A DNA stretch of 64,000 bases from Bacillota bacterium. GTDB taxonomy: Bacteria; Bacillota; Clostridia; Lachnospirales; Lachnospiraceae. The stretch covers positions 1 to 64,000 of the forward strand of contig JAEYJO010000076.1 of assembly GCA_023408815.1 (NCBI GenBank), given 5' to 3'. The notes beneath the pieces were generated by a model. That model made no database searches, had not been told where the DNA came from, and saw nothing but the letters and a program-made list of their open reading frames with translations. Positions 16,174-24,503 of this stretch are shown one piece after another. How positions within the stretch are numbered: position 1 is the first letter of the stretch; every line of letters starts with the position of its first letter. The position numbers and the translations under genes were made by a program.

Positions 16174-17310
16174 ATGATTATCAAAAATGCAAATGTTTTT
16201 ACGGAAGAAGGTAAATTTATAAAGCAGGATATTTATATTAAAGACGGCCGGTTCGTAGAAAGTGAGGCGCAGGCTGGTGCGGATGAGGTGATAGATGGGC
16301 AGGGTTGCTTTGCTGTTCCAGGACTTACGGACATTCATTTTCACGGCTGTGTAGGCTATGATTTCTGTGACGGAACGAAGGAAGCGATTACGAATATCGC
16401 GGAATACGAGGCATCCATAGGTGTTACATCTATTGTACCGGCGACCATGACCTTGGGAGAGGAGATACTGACAGGTATCTGCAAGACGGCGGCGGAATAC
16501 AGAAAGACTAGTAAAAATGATAAGGCTGCGGATCTGTGCGGAATCAATATGGAAGGTCCTTTCCTTGCAGAGAGCAAGAAGGGAGCGCAGAACAGCGCTT
16601 ATCTCCACACGCCGGACGAAGGAATGTACGACCGCTTGAACGAAGCGGCCGACCATATGGTGAAGCTGGTGGCTATCGCTCCAGAAATAGAGGGTGCGAT
16701 GGAATTCATTCAGTCGAAGAAGGGTGAGGTGGTGCTGTCTACTGCTCATACTGCAGCGGATTATGAAACGGCTTTGGAAGCCTTTGAAAAAGGAGCGACT
16801 CATGTGACCCATTTGTACAATGCGATGAATCCTTATACCCATAGGGCGCCAGGACTGATCGGTGCGGCTACGGATGCAGGAGCGGAGGTTGAGCTTATCT
16901 GTGACGGAGTGCATGTTCACCCTGCCGTTGTCCGCAACACCTTTAAGATGTTCGGAGAGGATAAGGTGATTTTGATCAGTGACAGCATGATGGCTACCGG
17001 CCTGGATGACGGCGATTATAGTCTCGGTGGGCAGGCGGTAAAGGTCGTAGGCAATCTGGCGACATTAGCGGACGGTACTATTGCCGGCTCTGCTACCAAC
17101 TTGATGGATTGCGTGAGAACAGCGGTGCTCGAGATGCGGATTCCGTTAGAGACAGCGATTAAATGCGCAGCAGTCAACCCCGCTAAGAGTGTGGGAATAT
17201 ACGACGAATACGGCAGCATAACTCCCGGAAAGGTTGCTAACGTTGTTTTGCTTAAGAAGGACGGCCTCGCTTTGGAATCCGTCATTTTGCGCGGGAACAA
17301 ATTATCATAA
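16174..17310 (+). CDS. nagA: N-acetylglucosamine-6-phosphate deacetylase
   Basis: The 378-residue amidohydrolase removes acetate from GlcNAc-6-phosphate to give the NagB substrate. Metal and active-site motifs are His55-x-His57 in TDIHFHGC, the metal Glu in NMEGPFL, the histidines in STAHTAADYE and THVTHLYNAM, CDGVHVHP, and the catalytic Asp in LISDSMMATG. AAAGGAG lies upstream of ATG 16174. Together with nagB and the upstream PTS permease it forms a complete import-to-glycolysis route for N-acetylglucosamine. A clear terminator follows at 17327. Confidence 0.96.
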   Translation: MIIKNANVFTEEGKFIKQDIYIKDGRFVESEAQAGADEVIDGQGCFAVPGLTDIHFHGCVGYDFCDGTKEAITNIAEYEASIGVTSIVPATMTLGEEILTGICKTAAEYRKTSKNDKAADLCGINMEGPFLAESKKGAQNSAYLHTPDEGMYDRLNEAADHMVKLVAIAPEIEGAMEFIQSKKGEVVLSTAHTAADYETALEAFEKGATHVTHLYNAMNPYTHRAPGLIGAATDAGAEVELICDGVHVHPAVVRNTFKMFGEDKVILISDSMMATGLDDGDYSLGGQAVKVVGNLATLADGTIAGSATNLMDCVRTAVLEMRIPLETAIKCAAVNPAKSVGIYDEYGSITPGKVANVVLLKKDGLALESVILRGNKLS

Positions 17311-17326
17311 GGTGTGACAATATTTT

Positions 17327-17362
17327 GGATGCGGAACGGGTAAAACCGTCCGCATCCTTTTT
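17327..17362 (+). terminator. Rho-independent terminator of nagB-nagA
   Basis: GGATGCGGA (17327-17335) and TCCGCATCC (17349-17357) make a 9-bp stem followed directly by TTTTT (17358-17362). Confidence 0.9.
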
Positions 17363-17504
17363 GAATTAATTTATTCGTAGCACTTTTAAAATCCTTTATT
17401 TTAGTGTATAGTACATTATGTATGAATATATTATGGGAAAATATATCATATGTAGTATACGGCGGGCAGCTGTACGGCATATAATAGGACTATGAGGAAT
17501 GGGC

Positions 17505-17828
17505 ATGAATTGTAAGGATATTGATAAAATGATACCGGCATTTTTAAATAAGGAACTGAGCGGCAGAGAATTGAACGATTTCATGGAGCACATTTCCAAA
17601 TGTCCGGAATGCAAAGAGGAACTCAGCATACAGTTTCTCGTATTGGAGGGTATGGCTAGCCTCCAGGATGGAAGTACCTTCGATTTGCAGAAGAAACTGG
17701 ACAAGCAGCTGGAGGAAGCGAGAAGAAAGCTCAAAATCAGAAAAGGCATACATTTTTTGGTATACGGGCTGGAGATTCTGGCGATTATAACCATGATAAC
17801 GATCATAGTGCTGATAATGATATTATAA
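17505..17828 (+). CDS. Small zinc-finger (zf-HC2/anti-sigma-type) membrane protein
   Basis: The 107-residue protein has a ZAS-like N-terminal zinc motif: Cys3, then His29-x3-Cys33-x2-Cys36 in MEHISKCPECKEE. A charged helix (about 55-80) and one C-terminal transmembrane segment (about 84-107) follow. This is the shape of membrane anti-sigma factors of the RsiW/RseA type, but no sigma factor gene is adjacent and there is almost no extracytoplasmic part. It is 33 bases upstream of polA and could be co-transcribed. ATG 17505 fits the GAGGA site six bases before it better than ATG 17499 does. Confidence 0.7.
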   Translation: MNCKDIDKMIPAFLNKELSGRELNDFMEHISKCPECKEELSIQFLVLEGMASLQDGSTFDLQKKLDKQLEEARRKLKIRKGIHFLVYGLEILAIITMITIIVLIMIL

Positions 17829-17861
17829 ATAGTTTAGGGATACCGGGGAGATAGAAAGAGT

Positions 17862-20510
17862 ATGAGCAAGATAGTTTTGATAGACGGACATAGTATTTTG
17901 AACCGGGCATTTTACGGAGTGCCTGACTTGAGCAACGCGGAGGGACTGCATACGAATGCGGTTTATGGCTTCCTTAATATCATGTTCAAGATTCTGGAGG
18001 AGGAGAATCCGCAGTATCTGGCGGTGGCTTTCGATGTTAAGGATCCTACCTTCCGCCACGAAATATATAAAGAATATAAGGGAACGAGAAAGCCGATGCC
18101 GGCGGAGCTGCATGAGCAGGTGCCGGTGCTTAAGGATGTACTTACGGCCATGGGAATTAAGATTATGGAGAAGCCGGGATTAGAGGCAGATGATATCTTA
18201 GGAACTCTTGCCAAGCGTTCGGAGAAGGAAGGAATGGAAGTAGCCCTTATTTCCGGGGACAGGGATTTGCTTCAAATAGCTTCCGAGCATATCAAAATCA
18301 GGATTCCCAAGACAAAGGGAGGAAAGACGGAGATTGAGGATTATTATGCGGCGGACGTAAAGGCCAGGTATCAGGTAAGTCCTTTGCAGTTCATCGATTT
18401 GAAAGCGCTGATGGGGGATGCATCCGATAACATACCGGGAGTCCCGAAGGTGGGAGAAAAAACGGCTACGGAGCTGATGGTGCAATTTGGTTCCCTGGAG
18501 GGAATCTACGAACACATCGAAGAAGTGACGAAGAAGGCAGTCAAGGAATCGCTCATAAACAATAAGGAGCTTGCGGATCTGAGCAGGATTCTGGCGGCCA
18601 TTAACGTGAATGGTGATGTGGAATTTTCTTATGAAGATGCCGAGGTTCATGACTTTTATACGGAAGAGGCGTACAAGCAATTCAAACGGCTGGAGTTCAA
18701 GAACTTGCTGAGCCGCTTTGAAAAAGGGCCTCTCGATAACAAGCAGGCGGATTACTTTAAGGAAATTACGGATCTTGCCCAGGCAGAGGCGATTTTTGAA
18801 CGGGCTCTTAAGCTGGGAGAAGGAAGGCATGCAGCCTTTGATATCGTGGAGGATAGCGGCAAAGAGGCGGATTTCGTAGGACTTTGCTTTGCACTGGATG
18901 AAAAGGAGGTCTTTTTTATAAAGGCGGAGGGCTTCCTTACGAAAAAATATTTGATAGACAAGCTGTCTGGCCTTGCCGGCAAGGTGAAGCTTGTTACTTA
19001 TGATGTGAAAAATAAATATGCTTATCTTGGGACGGATAGGACGGAGACGCTGTTTGATATATTGATCGCCGCTTATTTGCTGAATCCTCTGAAAAACGAT
19101 TACGCTCCTGAGGATATTGCCAATGAACATCTGGGACTTATGATTCCTTCCAGATCCCAATTGTTTGGAAAAGAACGCCTGAAGAAGGCGGCACAGGATA
19201 GGGCGAAAGAGTTCACGGAGTACGCATGCTTTCTTGCCTATGTGGAATACATGGCGGCATCTGTATTGGAGAAGAAGCTGACTGAGACAGGAATGGATAA
19301 GCTGATGCATGAGATAGAGATGCCCTTGTCCTATGTGCTCCACGATATGGAGAAAGAGGGCATCAGAGTAATGCCTGAGGAACTGAAACGATACGGGGAT
19401 GCGCTGAACGGGCGTATCGAAGAGTTGGAAACGGATATTCACAAGCAGGCGGGGAGCAATTTCAACATTAATTCCCCCAAGCAGCTTGGGGAGATATTGT
19501 TTGAAAAGCTGGGTATGCCCGGAGGGAAAAAGACGAAAACGGGATATTCCACGGCAGCGGACGTGCTGGATAAGCTTGCGCCGGATTATCCTATTGTAGC
19601 GGATATATTGGAATACAGAGGTCTGACGAAATTAAAGTCCACCTATGCGGATGGCTTGGCGGCGTATATCGGAGAGAGCAATCGAATACACAGTACCTTT
19701 AACCAGACGATTACCGCTACCGGACGAATCAGTTCTACGGAGCCGAATTTACAGAATATACCGATGCGCATGGAGCTGGGGAGGCTGATAAGGAAGGTGT
19801 TCGTTCCAAAGGAGGGCTTCGTGTTTACCGACGCGGATTATTCCCAGATAGAACTTCGTGTGCTGGCCCATATGTCAGGGGACGACCAGTTGATAGAAGC
19901 TTATCGCATGGACGAGGACATTCATAGGATAACGGCATCGAAGGTATTCCATACTCCCTTCGAGGAAGTGACGGATTTGCAGAGGCGTAACGCCAAGGCG
20001 GTAAATTTTGGAATTGTATACGGCATCAGCTCCTTCGGTCTCAGTCAGGATCTCAGTATTTCCAGAAAAGAAGCGGCGGAATATATCGAGCAGTACTTTG
20101 CCACTTATCCCGGCGTGAAGAAGTTTCTCGACAAGCTGGTGGAAGATGCGAAAAAGAATGGCTATGTAACTACGATGTTCGGACGAAGAAGGCCGGTGCC
20201 GGAGCTTTCTTCCAGCAATTTCATGCAGCGTTCCTTTGGCGAAAGAGTAGCTATGAATTCCCCCATACAGGGCACCGCGGCGGATATCATTAAAGTGGCA
20301 ATGATACGGGTGTGGAAGCGGCTGAAGGAGGAGAATCTTCGCTCAAAGCTTATTTTGCAAGTGCACGACGAGCTGTTAGTGGAGACTGCTTCGGACGAGC
20401 TTTCTCAGGTGGAGCATATTCTGAAGGAAGAAATGCATGCGGCTGCAGATTTGGCAGTCGTATTGGAAACGGATATGCACACGGGAGAGAATTGGTATGA
20501 AGCCAAATAA
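17862..20510 (+). CDS. polA: DNA polymerase I
   Basis: The 882-residue protein has a 5'-3' exonuclease/flap domain (about 1-290, with GLEADDILGTLA and GDRDLLQIA), a 3'-5' exonuclease-like domain (about 310-480) and the family A polymerase domain (about 490-882). Polymerase motifs are intact: A DYSQIELRVLAHMSGD, B RRNAKAVNFGIVYG and C QVHDELLVE. In the exonuclease-like domain the first metal motif reads AFDIVED instead of FDTET, so one acidic ligand is lost and proofreading is probably absent, as in many Firmicutes and Taq. It processes Okazaki fragments and fills repair gaps. It overlaps coaE by 14 bases. Confidence 0.97.
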   Translation: MSKIVLIDGHSILNRAFYGVPDLSNAEGLHTNAVYGFLNIMFKILEEENPQYLAVAFDVKDPTFRHEIYKEYKGTRKPMPAELHEQVPVLKDVLTAMGIKIMEKPGLEADDILGTLAKRSEKEGMEVALISGDRDLLQIASEHIKIRIPKTKGGKTEIEDYYAADVKARYQVSPLQFIDLKALMGDASDNIPGVPKVGEKTATELMVQFGSLEGIYEHIEEVTKKAVKESLINNKELADLSRILAAINVNGDVEFSYEDAEVHDFYTEEAYKQFKRLEFKNLLSRFEKGPLDNKQADYFKEITDLAQAEAIFERALKLGEGRHAAFDIVEDSGKEADFVGLCFALDEKEVFFIKAEGFLTKKYLIDKLSGLAGKVKLVTYDVKNKYAYLGTDRTETLFDILIAAYLLNPLKNDYAPEDIANEHLGLMIPSRSQLFGKERLKKAAQDRAKEFTEYACFLAYVEYMAASVLEKKLTETGMDKLMHEIEMPLSYVLHDMEKEGIRVMPEELKRYGDALNGRIEELETDIHKQAGSNFNINSPKQLGEILFEKLGMPGGKKTKTGYSTAADVLDKLAPDYPIVADILEYRGLTKLKSTYADGLAAYIGESNRIHSTFNQTITATGRISSTEPNLQNIPMRMELGRLIRKVFVPKEGFVFTDADYSQIELRVLAHMSGDDQLIEAYRMDEDIHRITASKVFHTPFEEVTDLQRRNAKAVNFGIVYGISSFGLSQDLSISRKEAAEYIEQYFATYPGVKKFLDKLVEDAKKNGYVTTMFGRRRPVPELSSSNFMQRSFGERVAMNSPIQGTAADIIKVAMIRVWKRLKEENLRSKLILQVHDELLVETASDELSQVEHILKEEMHAAADLAVVLETDMHTGENWYEAK

Positions 20511-21117
20511 AATCAGGATTATCGGCATTACCGGAGGAGTGGGTTCCGGGAAGACGGAAGTTTTATCCTATATAAAAGGTAAGTATAACTGCACTGTTAT
20601 TTTTGCAGACGAAGTAGCGCATAAGGTGCAGGAACCGGGACAGGACTGCTATGGAGAGCTGGTAGCACTTTTAGGAGCGGATGTCTTGGCGGAGGACGGG
20701 CAAATCGACAGGGCCAGGATGGCAGAGAAAATCTTTGTAGACGGAGCTCTTTTAAAAGGGGTAAACCAAATCGTACATCCGGCGGTAAAAAGATATATTT
20801 TAGATGAAATAGACAGGGAAAAAGGGGAAGGGAAAATAGACTTCCTATTCATAGAAGCCGCATTGCTGATCGAGGACGGCTATGTGAATATCGCAGACGA
20901 GCTATGGTATGTCTTCGCATCGGAGGATGTTCGAAGAGATCGCCTGAAAAGCTCGCGTTCCTACAGCGATGCGAAGATAGATGGAATTCTTGGTAGTCAG
21001 CTTTCGGAAGAAGAATATAAGAAGCATTGCAAGGTATGGATCGATAACGGTGGCAGTAAGCAGAATACCTATGAACAGATCGATAAGAAATTGGAGGAAT
21101 ACCTGTGTCAGAGATGA
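20497..21117 (+). CDS. coaE: Dephospho-CoA kinase
   Basis: The 206-residue enzyme phosphorylates the 3'-OH of dephospho-CoA with ATP, the last step of CoA synthesis. The P-loop GGVGSGKT is at residues 13-20, followed by the ADEVAHKVQEPG substrate loop and the family motif VNQIVHPAVK. The upstream in-frame extension begins inside polA and lacks the family N-terminus, so ATG 20497 (MKPNKIRIIGITGG) is chosen, overlapping the polA end by 14 bases. polA-coaE adjacency is common in Firmicutes. Its stop codon overlaps the start region of the FtsA-like gene. Confidence 0.95.
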   Translation: MKPNKIRIIGITGGVGSGKTEVLSYIKGKYNCTVIFADEVAHKVQEPGQDCYGELVALLGADVLAEDGQIDRARMAEKIFVDGALLKGVNQIVHPAVKRYILDEIDREKGEGKIDFLFIEAALLIEDGYVNIADELWYVFASEDVRRDRLKSSRSYSDAKIDGILGSQLSEEEYKKHCKVWIDNGGSKQNTYEQIDKKLEEYLCQR

Positions 21118-23285
21118 GCAAGGAACACTCAATGAAAAAGTATCCGGGACAGATGGTTTTTGGCTTAGATATCGGAACGAGAAGCATTGTCGGTACGGTA
21201 GGGTACCGCAATAACGATCGTTTTTACGCTGTGGCACAGCGCATGAAGGAGCATGAGACCCGGGCTATGATGGACGGGCAGATTCACGATATACATAAGG
21301 TGGGAGAGACGATCGCCGCCGTAAAGGAGGAGCTTGAGGCAGCTACCGGGCGTAAGCTGACGGAGGCGTGTATTGCAGCGGCGGGCCGTGTGCTCCGCAC
21401 GGTGAATGTGACGGCGGACTGCGAATTCGGCAGCGATAAGGAAGTCACAAGGGAAGACATTTATGCCCTTTCCACCATGGGAGTGGAGAAGGCATACGGG
21501 GAGTTCCAGGCCTTAAACGATACGGATATAAAATTCTACTGTGTAGGATATTCGGTGGTGCGCTATTACATTAACCATTACCCCATTTCTAATCCGGAGG
21601 GGCATAAGGCGAAGGTAATAAGCGCAGATATGATTGCGACATTTCTGCCGGACGATGTGGTGGATGGACTTTATAAAGCGGTGGGAATTGCAGGATTGAA
21701 TGTGGCAAATATGACTTTAGAGCCTATTGCGGCAATTCAGGTGGCGATTCCCGAGATGTATCGGATGCTCAATATCGCTTTGGTGGATGTGGGAGCCGGA
21801 ACATCGGATATTTCTATTACGAAGGATGGAAGCATTATCGCTTTCGGTATGATTCCCATGGCGGGAGATGCTTTGACAGAAACGATAGCACGTCATTGTC
21901 TGGTGGATTTCGGTGCTGCAGAGCAGATAAAGCGCAGCGCGGGAGAACTTGAAATTATTACTTATAAGGATATTATGGGACTTGAGCAGACGATTTCCAA
22001 AGCGGAGGTTTTGGAGGTGGTGAATCCCGTCATTAAAGAAATGGCACTGCAAATATCCGACAAGATCAAGGAATTGAACGGTGGAAAGGCAGTCAGCGCA
22101 GTATTCGTCGTAGGCGGGGGCGGAAAGATGGAGGGGTATACGGATACCCTTGCCGAGGATTTAGGCATACAGAAGGAAAGAGTCGCCGTGCGCGGAGAGG
22201 AAGTCATGCAGAAGATAGAGTTTCTGGAGGAGAATGTGAAGAAGGATTCCCTTCTGGTAACCCCTATCGGTATCTGTTTAAGCTTTTATGAGCAAAGCAA
22301 TAACTTTATTTTTGTGGATTTTAACGGAGAGAGAATAAAGCTTTACGATAATAATATGCTGTCGGTAGCGGATGCAGCAATTCAGGCGGAATTTTCCAAC
22401 GAAGGCCTTTTCCCGCGCAGGGGGAAAGAGCTGAACTTTATAGTTGGCGGAAAGGCGAGGATCGTCAGGGGACAGTTGGGAGAAGCCGCGGTAATAAGAG
22501 TGAACGGAGAGGTGGCGGATATCCATACACCCGTTCACGGCGGAGATAAGATAGAGGTGATCGCATCCACGGCGGGCGAACCGGCGGCCATGGAGTTGGG
22601 AGCGCTGAACGAGTTTAGCGACGTTATAAGCGTAATAGTCAACGAAAAAAGGATCGAGCTGCCCAAATTTGCCAGCGTAAACGGCGAGCTCCAGTCAAAG
22701 TTCTATGATATCAAGGAAAACGATGTTATCGAGCTGCTGAATTATTATACGGTGAGACAGATCGCAGAATTCATGGACGTCATTATCGACAAGAAAATGA
22801 ATTTGTATGTAAACAATAAACTGGCTGATATGGATACCTTCGTATATGAGAACTTCTCGGTTATATGGACGATGGAGACACTTAAGCTTTCGGATGTGGA
22901 GCAGGATATGGAAGAAGGCGGAGAGGAAATATACGACGGGGAGAACTCCGAAGGAGAAACGTATGCGGCCGAAGGATACGAGGAAGAGGAAACCGCAGGG
23001 GAAGAACCGGCAGTGGAAAAGGCTTCCCGACAGGTACCCTTAAGTCCTGAAGGAGAGCCGGTGCAGACGGCGGAAAATACGGTGATCGCTGTAATCGTAA
23101 ACGGTAAACCCATAGCGCTGACGGGAAAGAGCGCCTATGTATATGTGGATGTGTTTTCTCACATCGATTTCGATTTATCCAAGCCTCAAGGATCGGCGGT
23201 GATTACCATGCTGAACGGGCGGGAAGCCAAGTACATGGAACCTCTTCAAAACGGCGACACGGTGGAGATATATTGGAAAAAGTAG
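21105..23285 (+). CDS. FtsA-like actin-fold ATPase with a long C-terminal extension
   Basis: The 726-residue protein starts with an FtsA/PilM-type actin fold. Phosphate-1 is FGLDIGTRSIVGTVG (about 19-33), an SHS2-like insertion covers about 85-170, phosphate-2 is ALVDVGAGTSDIS, and an adenosine motif is VFVVGGGGKMEG. Normal FtsA ends near residue 420. Here about 300 further residues follow: strand-rich segments such as IRVNGEVADIHTPV, SVIVNEKRIELP and VIVNGKPIALTGK, each ending in a DKIEV- or DTVEI-like strand, and a Glu-rich linker at about 600-645. The repeats resemble beta-grasp (ThiS-like) modules. A role in division or envelope assembly is inferred. GTG 21105 lies seven bases after GGAGG. 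Confidence 0.8.
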   Translation: MSEMSKEHSMKKYPGQMVFGLDIGTRSIVGTVGYRNNDRFYAVAQRMKEHETRAMMDGQIHDIHKVGETIAAVKEELEAATGRKLTEACIAAAGRVLRTVNVTADCEFGSDKEVTREDIYALSTMGVEKAYGEFQALNDTDIKFYCVGYSVVRYYINHYPISNPEGHKAKVISADMIATFLPDDVVDGLYKAVGIAGLNVANMTLEPIAAIQVAIPEMYRMLNIALVDVGAGTSDISITKDGSIIAFGMIPMAGDALTETIARHCLVDFGAAEQIKRSAGELEIITYKDIMGLEQTISKAEVLEVVNPVIKEMALQISDKIKELNGGKAVSAVFVVGGGGKMEGYTDTLAEDLGIQKERVAVRGEEVMQKIEFLEENVKKDSLLVTPIGICLSFYEQSNNFIFVDFNGERIKLYDNNMLSVADAAIQAEFSNEGLFPRRGKELNFIVGGKARIVRGQLGEAAVIRVNGEVADIHTPVHGGDKIEVIASTAGEPAAMELGALNEFSDVISVIVNEKRIELPKFASVNGELQSKFYDIKENDVIELLNYYTVRQIAEFMDVIIDKKMNLYVNNKLADMDTFVYENFSVIWTMETLKLSDVEQDMEEGGEEIYDGENSEGETYAAEGYEEEETAGEEPAVEKASRQVPLSPEGEPVQTAENTVIAVIVNGKPIALTGKSAYVYVDVFSHIDFDLSKPQGSAVITMLNGREAKYMEPLQNGDTVEIYWKK

Positions 23286-23355
23286 AGATTTTTGAATGAA
23301 AGTATTGTGCCTGCGATCCAACGTTTGCGGGCATTGGAAAGGCGTGGAGATTAAT

Positions 23356-24156
23356 ATGCGGTTATGTAGTATAGCCAGCGGGAGCAGCGGAAACTGTATC
23401 TATGTAGGTTCCGATACGACCCATCTGCTGGTGGATGTGGGAATCAGTGGCAAGAGGACAAAAGAGGGACTGGAAAAGCTGGGAGTGAAGCCGGAGGAGT
23501 TAGACGGAATATTCATTACCCATGAGCATAACGACCATATTAACGGCTTGGGTGTAATGGCGAGAAAGTATGGAATTCCCGTTTACGGAACAAGAGGAAC
23601 GCTTCAGGCGATAAAGGAGATGTCGTCGGTAGGACAAATCGAGGAGTCGCTGTTTCAGGAAATTGAGGCGGATACTAAGATTACGGTAAAGGATGTGGTA
23701 TTGAATCCCATGCGGATATCCCATGATGCGGCGGAGCCGGTGGCGTACCGGATCTGCCACGGAAAGCAGCGGCTCGGCATTATTACCGATCTGGGGTGCT
23801 ATAATGACTATACGGTGGAATGCTTAAAGGGAATGAACGCCCTTTTAATGGAAGCGAATCATGATGTGAATATGCTTCAGGTAGGCCCTTATCCGTATTA
23901 TCTGAAAAAGAGAATATTGGGCGACAGAGGTCATTTGTCCAATGAGCTTTGCGGCAGGCTTCTTTCCCGGATATTGAATGATAATCTGCAAACGATTATT
24001 TTGGGACATCTGAGCAAGGAAAATAATCTGCCGGAGCTGGCATACGAAGCCGTAAGGGTGGAAATTGCCATGGCGGATAATGAGTACAAGGTCAATGATT
24101 TTCCGATTCGTGTGGCCAGCAGGAGCGAAGTGTCGGAAATGGTAGTAATCGCATAA
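23356..24156 (+). CDS. walJ: MBL-fold metallohydrolase, WalJ/YycJ family
   Basis: The 266-residue cytoplasmic protein is a metallo-beta-lactamase-fold enzyme. The metal-binding THEHNDH is followed by later ligands in RISHDAAEP, ITDLG and LGHLSKENN. WalJ-type proteins are thought to be exonucleases linked to cell-wall and replication homeostasis. Here no WalKR genes are adjacent. MRLCSIASGSSGN is the typical N-terminus, so ATG 23356 is used rather than ATG 23296, which would add 20 unrelated residues. It is followed by two tandem 19-base palindromes and the ACT-domain gene. Confidence 0.9.
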   Translation: MRLCSIASGSSGNCIYVGSDTTHLLVDVGISGKRTKEGLEKLGVKPEELDGIFITHEHNDHINGLGVMARKYGIPVYGTRGTLQAIKEMSSVGQIEESLFQEIEADTKITVKDVVLNPMRISHDAAEPVAYRICHGKQRLGIITDLGCYNDYTVECLKGMNALLMEANHDVNMLQVGPYPYYLKKRILGDRGHLSNELCGRLLSRILNDNLQTIILGHLSKENNLPELAYEAVRVEIAMADNEYKVNDFPIRVASRSEVSEMVVIA

Positions 24157-24158
24157 TA

Positions 24159-24197
24159 ATGAGTAAAGAACACTCATAATGAGTGATGAATATTCAT
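24159..24197 (+). repeat. Two tandem copies of a 19-base palindromic repeat
   Basis: ATGAGTAAAGAACACTCAT (24159-24177) and ATGAGTGATGAATATTCAT (24179-24197) are close copies with ATGAGT/(A)CTCAT-type inverted ends, 20 bases apart. A third copy is at 42251-42269, and partial copies are at 21114 and 61140. The tandem pair sits between the walJ stop and the ribosome-binding site of the ACT gene and could form small hairpins in the mRNA. Confidence 0.6.
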
Positions 24198-24211
24198 GAG
24201 GAGGAAAAATT

Positions 24212-24484
24212 ATGAAGAGAACAATTATTACGGTAGTAGGTAAGGACACAGTGGGCATCATAGCGAAGGTATGTACATATCTTGCAGAGAACGATATTAA
24301 TATCTTAGATATTTCCCAGACGATTGTTCAGGGATATTTCAATATGATGATGATTGTTGATACCAATCAGACCAGCAGGCATTTCGGAGACATCGTGGAC
24401 GAGCTGGCCGCTCTCGGCGAGGAAATCGGCGTTATCATCAAATGCCAGAAGGAAGAAATCTTCGACACCATGCACAGAATATAG
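24212..24484 (+). CDS. ACT-domain protein, UPF0237 family
   Basis: The 90-residue protein is a single ACT domain pair-half (ITVVGKDTVGIIAKVCTYLAENDINILDISQT). It is typical of the UPF0237 family, which is thought to bind an amino acid or similar small ligand. GAGGAGG precedes ATG 24212. It lies 19 bases before the UPF0210 gene. This two-gene pair recurs in many Firmicutes and archaea, which suggests that the ACT protein senses a ligand for the larger partner. The ligand is unknown. Confidence 0.92.
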   Translation: MKRTIITVVGKDTVGIIAKVCTYLAENDINILDISQTIVQGYFNMMMIVDTNQTSRHFGDIVDELAALGEEIGVIIKCQKEEIFDTMHRI

Positions 24485-24503
24485 AGAAAAGAGGGACGGA
24501 CCT

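Noticed and set aside
16090..16920. A 276-codon minus-strand frame across nagB and nagA
   Set aside because: It is antisense to two well-supported enzymes and rich in Arg/His/Ser from mirrored codons.
18198..19442. A 414-codon open frame on the minus strand inside polA
   Set aside because: It lies wholly opposite a clear polymerase gene, has no ribosome-binding site or family motif, and its length follows from codon bias of the real gene.
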